57,029 bases of DNA from positions 1 through 57,029 of IMG/VR virus record IMGVR_UViG_3300043425_000238, one strand, 5' to 3'. The notes below the pieces were generated by a model. The model made no database searches. It saw only the letters and a list, made by a program, of their open reading frames with translations, and had not been told where the DNA came from. Positions 48,857 through 55,677 of the stretch are shown in pieces. Both the position numbers and the translations under genes were made by a program. The stretch is from a virus. Position 1 is the stretch's first letter, and every line of letters begins with the position of its first letter.

Positions 48857-50341
48857 TTAAATCCAATCAATTAAAGGGTCTTTTGTTATTAGGTTTGCAA
48901 CGTCTTTTTTCATTCTTAGCGCTGCAATAATTCTTTTATCTATCGTGTCAACTGCTTCAATGTCGTAGTATGTCACAGTATTCTTTTGACCAATACGGTG
49001 AGCACGATCCTCAGATTGCAAGCGATCTTCCAAGCTAAATGTGTTGGAATAGTAGATCACGGTACTAGCTTCTGTCAAAGTCAAACCAGTACCGCCAGCT
49101 GCTTGCGTACCAACAAAGAATCTAATCTTGTTGTCTTCTTGGAAGTCCTTCATGGCCTTAGCACGATCGTCTGATGACACGTCGCCATAATACAAGACTG
49201 TCTGGCCTGGATATTCTTCCTCTAGAGCTTCATAAATCAACTGAATGTCTTTTCTAAACCTTGCCCAGATAATAGCTTTGCCTGATGTTTCCTCAAGCAA
49301 TTCCATTAGAGTGCGGATTCTTGGGTTTAAGCTGCCTTTCTCAAAAATAGGAGTCTCGCCATTTTCACCAGGAATAAAGCCGCAAGTGACTTGTTGCAAA
49401 CGCAATACAGCTGTTAGCTTTGACATTGCTTCAAAGTCGCCATTAGCAAATTCAATCCGTAAGTTTTCTTTAATGTCTTTGTAGACAGCTTTTTGTTCTG
49501 GTGCCAAATCAAAGTATCGACGTTGGTAAACCTTGTCAGGTAAATCCAAACAGTCTTTTTTCAATACGCGAAATGAATGTGGCGCTATAAGCTTCTGTAA
49601 TTCGTCTAGATTCTTGTATAAAGGACGACCTTCTTTGTCAGTAGCAATGATCTGTGGAGCACGTCTACCGCCTGTTCTTTGCATAATATGGCGTAAGATA
49701 GGTGATGACTCATCTAACAATTGTGCATATCTAGCTTTAAAGATAAAGAAGCTTGACGTACCTAATATGTCTTCATCTAAAAACATGAACTGACCAAATA
49801 TGTCTAACGGACTTTGAGTGACAGGGGTACCTGTAGCAATAGTCTTGTACTTAGCTAACTTACCAAGTTTAATAATATGCTTTGTACGCTGCGTAGAAAA
49901 GTGTTTAATCTTACTAGATTCATCAACAATCATGTGTGCGCTAAAGGTTCGTAAGAACTTTTCTGCTATCTTCCGGCCTTTCTCAGTGGATAAAGCCTCA
50001 ATGTTCATAGCAAGGACGCGCAGATCAGCACCTGGATCGTATAGTTTTTCGTACGTCTTACGTTCTTCTACCTTCATAGAAGATGCGTACCACGCGCTTC
50101 TGGCACACGCATAATCTGGCATGTGCTTAGGGATCTCGTTAATAATCCAATTACGATGCACTCCGTTAGGCGCAATAACTAACAATGCATTGATCTGACC
50201 TTTACCGTATAGGTATGCAGTCTTGTCAATAGCAATTTTTGTCTTACCTGTTCCTTGCTCACACAACAATGCAAACGACTTTAAATCTTTAGAGACGTTA
50301 AATGCTTCTAATTGATGTGCCAATGGTTTTGTCTTAAACAC
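48857..50341 (-). CDS. SNF2-type DNA helicase
   Basis: 494 residues starting at GTG (50341) with AAAGGATAGAAC upstream. Superfamily 2 SNF2-like motifs: I, CEQGTGKTKIA (28-38); II, HMIVDESSKIKHF (D140-ESS); III, KTIATGTPVTQSP; C-terminal RGAAGGTGLTLTEA-like IVGTQAAGGTGLTL and VI, LQSEDRAHRIGQKNTVTYYD. The DESS and RAHRIGQ forms are typical of phage SNF2 proteins such as the T4 UvsW relatives and others in podovirus replication modules. It is the first gene of the early unit. A hairpin with arms CCATCA/TGATGG lies just before its ribosome binding site. Confidence 0.93.
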   Translation of the reverse strand: MFKTKPLAHQLEAFNVSKDLKSFALLCEQGTGKTKIAIDKTAYLYGKGQINALLVIAPNGVHRNWIINEIPKHMPDYACARSAWYASSMKVEERKTYEKLYDPGADLRVLAMNIEALSTEKGRKIAEKFLRTFSAHMIVDESSKIKHFSTQRTKHIIKLGKLAKYKTIATGTPVTQSPLDIFGQFMFLDEDILGTSSFFIFKARYAQLLDESSPILRHIMQRTGGRRAPQIIATDKEGRPLYKNLDELQKLIAPHSFRVLKKDCLDLPDKVYQRRYFDLAPEQKAVYKDIKENLRIEFANGDFEAMSKLTAVLRLQQVTCGFIPGENGETPIFEKGSLNPRIRTLMELLEETSGKAIIWARFRKDIQLIYEALEEEYPGQTVLYYGDVSSDDRAKAMKDFQEDNKIRFFVGTQAAGGTGLTLTEASTVIYYSNTFSLEDRLQSEDRAHRIGQKNTVTYYDIEAVDTIDKRIIAALRMKKDVANLITKDPLIDWI

Positions 50342-50359
50342 GTTCTATCCTTTCTAATG

Positions 50360-50375
50360 CCATCATGCTTGATGG
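50360..50375 (-). other. Hairpin before the SNF2-helicase ribosome binding site
   Basis: CCATCA-AGCA-TGATGG on the minus strand, six perfect base pairs, ending a few bases before ATTAGAAAGGATAG. It could modulate translation of the first early gene. Confidence 0.4.
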
Positions 50376-50376
50376 T

Positions 50377-50470
50377 GTGACCAATATATCAAAGATCTTT
50401 TACGTCGTATACAGGATTTTTAACAAAAAAAGTTGTTTTACTTCTCTAAAACGCGTGATATATTGGTCAC
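50377..50470. promoter_or_regulatory. Exact 15-base inverted repeat (candidate operator pair)
   Basis: GTGACCAATATATCA at 50377-50391 and its exact reverse complement TGATATATTGGTCAC at 50456-50470, 64 bases apart, lie between the iteron element and the first early gene. The spacing of centres (79 bases) and identity suggest two binding sites of one regulator able to loop DNA over the early promoter region. Confidence 0.6.
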
Positions 50471-50492
50471 GTCAACATTCGTTGACTCCAAA

Positions 50493-50700
50493 CAATATCA
50501 GCAGTATTAGCAAAATATCAGCAAAGTGCGCAATGTAAACAGCTTCCTAATTAGCCACAGACCAAAGATGGGTCTAGCTTTTGCTCAAAAAGTATTTGCT
50601 TGTATATATAGGAATAAATGATACTAATTGTTGTGCGTTTTTATTTCGCGGTTTTACTAATACTGCTGATATTTGCTCCTATATATGTAGACCTGGTCAA
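50493..50700 (-). repeat. Inverted control-region element, copy 2 (iteron-rich)
   Basis: Minus strand of this segment aligns block by block with 31485-31689 on the plus strand. At its 50493-50525 end it carries three tandem repeats (TTTGCTGATA, TTTTGCTAATA, CTGCTGATATTG). At the other end it has AATATCAGCAGTATTAG on the opposite strand, so iterons face each other across the element. It also includes CTGTGGCTAATTAGGA and CTGTTTACATTG. Confidence 0.7.
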
Positions 50701-50708
50701 CCTTTCGG

Positions 50709-50718
50709 GCTAATTAGC
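50709..50718. repeat. Palindrome GCTAATTAGC
   Basis: A perfect 10-base palindrome, also the core of the 14-base palindrome at 31684-31697 beside copy 1. Probably a shared protein binding site. Confidence 0.45.
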
Positions 50719-50833
50719 TAGTTTTAAAAACTATATCAGGAAACGCGTACTAATATCTTAATAAAATCAACAAGTTATCTCTTCAAAAAACTAAGAAATA
50801 TTAGTAAGTTTGTAAGTTATTGAATTTTAAATA

Positions 50834-50861
50834 ATAAAAAACCCGCAACTTTGTGCGGGTT
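50834..50861 (-). terminator. Rho-independent terminator of the late unit
   Basis: Minus strand AACCCGCA-CAAAGT-TGCGGGTT, 8 bp stem, followed by TTTTATT. It lies about 22 bases after the stop of the last late gene (50883) and before the early control region. Confidence 0.88.
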
Positions 50862-50882
50862 CCTTGTGTTTCCTACTAGCTT

Positions 50883-52901
50883 TTAACGTTCACCGCCACC
50901 ACCGCCTGATCCTTGTTTCCAAGAATTGTAGTAGTCCATGAGTTCGTTTAGCATGATGTCGCCACCTGAAACTTCACTTGAATCAACCATCGGGGTAGCA
51001 GTACCGCCAGTTGTACCACCAATCGTGCCTTTAACAACAGCTTCACCGGCAATACGCTTAGCGTTTTCAGCTTTCTCACGTTTTTCAATTGCTTTAACAA
51101 CAGCAGCAACTTCAGTAGGGGATCCTGCAGACAACATGTCAGCCATCTTACCCATGACTTGAGGCGAGACCTTGTCTTCACCGTGAACCAGGAATTTAAC
51201 AATTGATCCCACGATGTTACCAGGACCAGTTGATGGCGCAGCTTCTACCCTTTGAATAGCTTCAGCTTTAGGTGTTGTACGGGATCCTGCTAAAGCGTCG
51301 CCTGCTCTACTATAGAATAGTGCTTCTTTTTCCAAGGCTGCTTTAATCAACGCGTATTCTTCAGGTGTATCAAACATCGCCTGCAGTTTATTGCCCATTT
51401 TGTCAGAACGCAAAATTGTGCCAGCAGCGTTAGGTTTATCAAAGATAGTGTCTTGTAAGTATCTCATGGCACCCGTTCTAAATGCTTGTTTTTCAGCATC
51501 AGATGCGGTAGACAAGAATTTAGTGATCTCTTCTTGTTTTAACTTGTTAAAGTCTTTCATGCCCATAGTTAAAGCATCTTTGACTTCAAGGTCGCCTGCA
51601 TACTTAGCTCTAGCAGCGGCATAAGCAGGAACGTTCTCATCGATAGCGTTAACAAATTCTTTGCGTAAGTTCTTCAAGGCGTTAGCTTCAGCTGAAGACA
51701 TGCCTTCGCCTTTGTAGCCTTTTTCAATGACAGAATCAATACCGCGCTTGATATAGTCTAACGTGCGAACATCAGGGATCTCTTTCAATTCCATCTCAAA
51801 GATGCCAGGCTTAACTTCCTTAGGTACATACACTTCTTTTAGTTTGTACTTAGCTGGATCTTCACCACGCAATTTTGCAGCTGCAGCTTCAGTAGAAGCA
51901 ATAGACTTAGCATCTTCGAAGGCAGCTTTAAACTTAGGATGGTTTAATACTTCTAAGATCCTTGGATCCTTAACTTCGCCAAAGTCGTAAGCTTCATCGT
52001 ACATAGTCTTGGCATTAGTACGAAGCTCTGAAGTCAATTCGTCAGATGTAGTAAAGTAGTCTTTTGGTTTTAACTTGTCTTTGAAACGCTGCTCAACTCG
52101 TTTTGTTTCACCACGTTGTTGTGTTTGTAGTTTACCTGCAAGCTTGCCAGCTTCTTGTGTACCAGCCTTCGCCACGACAGCCTCAGTAGTAGAAGGAAGG
52201 TAGTTAGCCACCATAGAAGGAATGCCAAGACGTTGATAGTCTTCTTGACTAAAGTTCTTAAGATCTTCAGTGGTCAAGCCAGCATTACGCATCTCATCAA
52301 TTAGTTTATTTGTACCTACATTAGTAGCACCACGCTCTGATGGACCTGTTAAATTGCGCAAAGCAAAGCTACCAATATTCTTACCAGCAGTTGCTAAGAT
52401 AGGAAGGCCTGCACCGAACAATGTACCGCCTAGGCCGCCGATCACAGCGCCAGTTCCACGGCTGCCAGGTTCAGCAGACAAGGCACCACCAACTGTGCCA
52501 TAACCTGCACCAACCTTAGCACCACTAAGAACAGGATTAGCAGGATTAAATGCTACGCCTTGACGAAGACGGTCTAATGCACCGATTAAACGTGGAGCAG
52601 TCACAGATTCTAGAGGTGGAATAAACGAAGTCAAGACTGAAGGAACAGCCGCGCCAAGGAATTCTTGGGTAGCTGCTGCAGCTGGATACTGCGCTGCAAA
52701 GCTTCTAACCTTGCCAATTGCTTTTTGACGTTCTTCTTCGTATGGACGACCGGTTAACTTAGATTTAACCCAAGCTTCTAGTTCATCGCCACCTCCCATG
52801 GCCATACCTTGACCAAAGAAGGTACGAGCGTCAAAAGGGGCGCTAGGAGTATAGTCCCTGACCTCTCCGCCTGGTAAAACGTACTGACGTTGTTCAGCCA
52901 T
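50883..52901 (-). CDS. Large internal / ejection-type virion protein
   Basis: 672 residues. The N-terminal 130 residues have membrane-active features (RQKAIGKVRSFAAQYPAAAA, then FLGAAVPSVLTSFIPPLESV, and a long G/A-rich region with GSRGTGAVIGGLGGTLFGAG). A long charged helical middle follows (residues about 190-560, with ITKFLSTASDAEKQAFRTGA), and the C-terminal 60 residues contain GEAVVKGTIGGTTGGTATPM and a glycine-rich end. The hydrophobic plus coiled-coil design is that of podovirus internal proteins that leave the capsid with DNA and span the envelope. It is the last late gene, followed by the terminator. Confidence 0.65.
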   Translation of the reverse strand: MAEQRQYVLPGGEVRDYTPSAPFDARTFFGQGMAMGGGDELEAWVKSKLTGRPYEEERQKAIGKVRSFAAQYPAAAATQEFLGAAVPSVLTSFIPPLESVTAPRLIGALDRLRQGVAFNPANPVLSGAKVGAGYGTVGGALSAEPGSRGTGAVIGGLGGTLFGAGLPILATAGKNIGSFALRNLTGPSERGATNVGTNKLIDEMRNAGLTTEDLKNFSQEDYQRLGIPSMVANYLPSTTEAVVAKAGTQEAGKLAGKLQTQQRGETKRVEQRFKDKLKPKDYFTTSDELTSELRTNAKTMYDEAYDFGEVKDPRILEVLNHPKFKAAFEDAKSIASTEAAAAKLRGEDPAKYKLKEVYVPKEVKPGIFEMELKEIPDVRTLDYIKRGIDSVIEKGYKGEGMSSAEANALKNLRKEFVNAIDENVPAYAAARAKYAGDLEVKDALTMGMKDFNKLKQEEITKFLSTASDAEKQAFRTGAMRYLQDTIFDKPNAAGTILRSDKMGNKLQAMFDTPEEYALIKAALEKEALFYSRAGDALAGSRTTPKAEAIQRVEAAPSTGPGNIVGSIVKFLVHGEDKVSPQVMGKMADMLSAGSPTEVAAVVKAIEKREKAENAKRIAGEAVVKGTIGGTTGGTATPMVDSSEVSGGDIMLNELMDYYNSWKQGSGGGGGER

Positions 52902-52903
52902 GT

Positions 52904-54781
52904 TTATTTTTCCTCTGTTTTCTTGCGATAACCACCAGTTTCAATCTTAGAAATACGAGCACTGCGGTAGTCAGCTGCTTCTTCAAGTGCTTTGGCAGCA
53001 CGCTTCATGATAGCTTTACGAACATCCTTGTTAGCTGAACCTAGGCCACCAAGTTCTTGCAATGCACGACGTTCGCCTTCAGTTGGGTTACCACCAAATG
53101 TTGTTTTCAAGCTACCAACCACGTTTTGACCAATCAAGTTTTCTAACTCTTCAGTTGCTTTCACGCGTGGATCGTTAGGGTTAGTTTGTTTAAGCTTCTT
53201 ATACTGTGCTTGATCTGCTGCAGTATTAGTAAAGGCTTGGTCAACATAGCTAAGAGCAGTGTTAAGGTTCTTAATAGTAGACTTGGCAGCAAACATAGCA
53301 TCTTCGTCATCGCGGATTGCTTTGCGTTCATCTGGTTCAAGTTTAATTGCTTCTCGTTGTGCTTTTTCTTGTTGAATACCAAGGTTAGCCAAGGCAATGT
53401 TACCTGTTTGCAACTGAGCTTTAATTGCGCCAATAGTTTTCTCAATCTCCAAGTTAACTTGTTTGTCAACTTCTTCTTGATATTCCTTGGTGCCAGGTGT
53501 AAGACCTTTATCTTTAGCAATCTTACCAGCGTTAGACTGAGGTTTGCCTGAGTCAATAAGCTCTTTAACTTGTGCTTTAATAAACTCGCGACGATCCTTG
53601 TTAGCTTCAGACTGAAGACCAAGTAATGTTTTCTCTGTATCCTTAGCAGCTTCAAGAGCCAACTCTTGTTTCTTCATGGCAATGTCAGCAGCAAGTTTAC
53701 GTTTAGCTGTGCCTGATATGCGTTCTTCTTTCTTAGTCTCAGCCATTGCACCAGCAGCCTGAGCTAGACCTTCGCCAAAAGCGCCTGTCTTAGAAGGTGT
53801 GCCAAAGGCAGCAGCAAGACGGAAGTACATCTCTGCTTTAGAAGGACCGCCATCAGCTGACGTCATCAATGAATCAAGTGTTTTACCAAATGCTGCTTCA
53901 CTAGCTTTGCGATCTGCTCTTGCTTGTTTTAACTCAGGGCTATAATCAACGTCTGAGGTATATTGTGCAAGCAACGCATTTAACGCTGGGTTAGATGTAG
54001 CAGATGTAGGCATAGCCATAGGAGCTTGACTAGGAACATATCCACCACCAGTTGGTTCTACTTGACCAGTAGCAACTGGCATAAAGTTAGGTGCCATAGT
54101 TTGTTGCATGTCTGGTACTTGAATAGGAGCGTAAGCGTATGGATCCTCTTCTTTTTCACCGCCTTCAGCGTAGCCTTTAACCATACCGCCTCGAGCAAAT
54201 CCACCGCGAACAGAGTTTCCTACCTTAAATGGATCACTGCCCATACCTGCCATAGAGAGACCTCCTAAAGATCCGCCAAACAATTGTGGCTTCATGCCAA
54301 TGTTACGACCGTATTCGTCCCATTCGTATAAGCGTGGGTCATATTCGTATTGCAAGCGATAGCCAGGTTCTTTCACATCTTTGTAAACGTATTTAGCACC
54401 TTGGTCGCCGCCTAGCATACCTAAATTTTTGTAAGGCTCGCCGCTAGCAGTGTATACTCCACTTTCCGGCATACCAAAACCAGCAGGTTGAAAACTGCCC
54501 ATCGTACCGCCCGCCATTCCCATAGGAACCAGCTGACGAGTCGTAGTGTCTGGCACATCTTCTTCCCACTTACCTTCGCCTTCTAAGTATTTAAGTGGGT
54601 AGCCTTTGTAGTAGTATTTTTCTTTAGTGATCTTAGGACGATTAGCTAAAGCTTCTTCGTAAGCTTTTAAGTTAGCTTCATGCGCAGGAACGTTACCGCC
54701 TGTAGCGTAGCCTTGAGCAGGTTGTGGTAAATACTGACCGTAGTCAGCCATCACCCTATCTAATAAAGGATTGTAAGCCAT
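52904..54781 (-). CDS. Internal / ejection-type virion protein
   Basis: 625 residues. The first 260 residues are G, P, Y and A rich, with GYATGGNVPAHEANLKAYEE and FARGGMVKGYAEGGEKEEDP tags. The second half is a long coiled coil (residues about 285-625) with KKEERISGTAKRKLAADIAM, AKDTEKTLLGLQSEANKDRR and AEGERRALQELGGLGSANKD-like sequence. The disordered-then-coiled layout fits an internal virion protein. It follows the 297-residue gene by two bases and precedes the 672-residue gene by two bases, so all are translated together. Confidence 0.65.
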   Translation of the reverse strand: MAYNPLLDRVMADYGQYLPQPAQGYATGGNVPAHEANLKAYEEALANRPKITKEKYYYKGYPLKYLEGEGKWEEDVPDTTTRQLVPMGMAGGTMGSFQPAGFGMPESGVYTASGEPYKNLGMLGGDQGAKYVYKDVKEPGYRLQYEYDPRLYEWDEYGRNIGMKPQLFGGSLGGLSMAGMGSDPFKVGNSVRGGFARGGMVKGYAEGGEKEEDPYAYAPIQVPDMQQTMAPNFMPVATGQVEPTGGGYVPSQAPMAMPTSATSNPALNALLAQYTSDVDYSPELKQARADRKASEAAFGKTLDSLMTSADGGPSKAEMYFRLAAAFGTPSKTGAFGEGLAQAAGAMAETKKEERISGTAKRKLAADIAMKKQELALEAAKDTEKTLLGLQSEANKDRREFIKAQVKELIDSGKPQSNAGKIAKDKGLTPGTKEYQEEVDKQVNLEIEKTIGAIKAQLQTGNIALANLGIQQEKAQREAIKLEPDERKAIRDDEDAMFAAKSTIKNLNTALSYVDQAFTNTAADQAQYKKLKQTNPNDPRVKATEELENLIGQNVVGSLKTTFGGNPTEGERRALQELGGLGSANKDVRKAIMKRAAKALEEAADYRSARISKIETGGYRKKTEEK

Positions 54782-54783
54782 AG

Positions 54784-55677
54784 TTATGTTCCTAATGCTT
54801 TAGAAGTGAAGTACGCAGATGCAATTTGTGACAGTGGGCTAGGTGCAAACTGTGTAGTAGCACCAACTTGGTTAGTTGTTGTAGGTACAGCAGCAGGTGG
54901 CAAACCACGTAAAGTTGTAGACATAGCATTGATTTGCTGCTGTGGGAATTGCATTTGATTTACAAAGTCTTGGTAAGCTACGTCTAAACCGCGCTGTTGT
55001 TGACCTTGTTGTTCTGCACCAATTGATTGTAATTGAGCAGCGTCTGAAGCAGATAAACCTTGACGTAACTTAGCAAGTTCTGCAGTCTGGCCAAGGGCTG
55101 CTTGTTGACGTTGTAGGTCAGCTTGACTAGCACCTAGGGCTTGAGTGTATCCTTGTTGCAGAGCGTTAGCTTGTTGGTTCAAGATAGATTCTTGAGTATC
55201 TCGAACAGCGCGGTTACCAAACTCGCCCATGCGAGAACCGCCAAACGAACCAGCTCTGATAAACTGGTCAGAGACGCCAGGTAACAAGTTTTCTGTTAAG
55301 TTACGAGCACCAAGTTTAGCAATCTGATCAGTTACAGCTTGATTGTATGGGTTCATGTAGTTGCCTACGTTAGCGTAAGAACCAGTCCCAGCTAAGTTTT
55401 GTGTCCCTGTGATTGCTGATGTTACTGGCTGCTCAAATTGACCAATTGACTGGCCAACTACGTCGTATGCTCGCTGCGTAGGAGCCGTAGTTTGCGCAAT
55501 ACGGGGTAATTGGTATTGTTGGTAAGGCAAAGCTGATACAGCACGTTGCTGACTAAACAAGTCAACGGTATAGTCTTGCAGCCACTTAGGTACATCTGAT
55601 GTTGAAGTGGTATAAGATGGCGCTGCCTGAGGCGTGCCTTGAAATAATCCAGATAGTGCGTCTGTCCAAGAGGCCAT
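54784..55677 (-). CDS. Internal / ejection-type virion protein
   Basis: 297 residues rich in A, Q, G and T: ASWTDALSGLFQGTPQAAPS, QQRAVSALPYQQYQLPRIAQ, then QAVTDQIAKLGARNLTENLL, PGVSDQFIRAGSFGGSRMGE and a long Q-rich helix (QQGYTQALGASQADLQRQQA). The NLTENLLPGV..QFI..G.FGG.R ... Q....LN QQ..AL.QGY.QA pattern is shared by many podovirus proteins annotated as internal or DNA-transfer proteins. The start codon overlaps the upstream stop by one base (TAATG). Confidence 0.7.
   Translation of the reverse strand: MASWTDALSGLFQGTPQAAPSYTTSTSDVPKWLQDYTVDLFSQQRAVSALPYQQYQLPRIAQTTAPTQRAYDVVGQSIGQFEQPVTSAITGTQNLAGTGSYANVGNYMNPYNQAVTDQIAKLGARNLTENLLPGVSDQFIRAGSFGGSRMGEFGNRAVRDTQESILNQQANALQQGYTQALGASQADLQRQQAALGQTAELAKLRQGLSASDAAQLQSIGAEQQGQQQRGLDVAYQDFVNQMQFPQQQINAMSTTLRGLPPAAVPTTTNQVGATTQFAPSPLSQIASAYFTSKALGT

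Larger units (their letters stand above)
50342..50882. other. 541-base CDS-free control region before the early unit
   Basis: No convincing gene on either strand. It holds the late-unit terminator, the second copy of the iteron-rich inverted element, an exact 15-base inverted repeat, the palindrome GCTAATTAGC, and a small hairpin before the SNF2 gene. A clear sigma-70 promoter for the early unit is not obvious; a TTTACA with weak TATTTT lies near 50534. Confidence 0.7.

Noticed and set aside
50560-50640. AT-rich tract with TATATATA as an RNA polymerase promoter cluster
   Set aside because: The repeats are conserved as part of the inverted element in both control regions, so they are reported there; promoter hexamers with proper spacing were not convincing.
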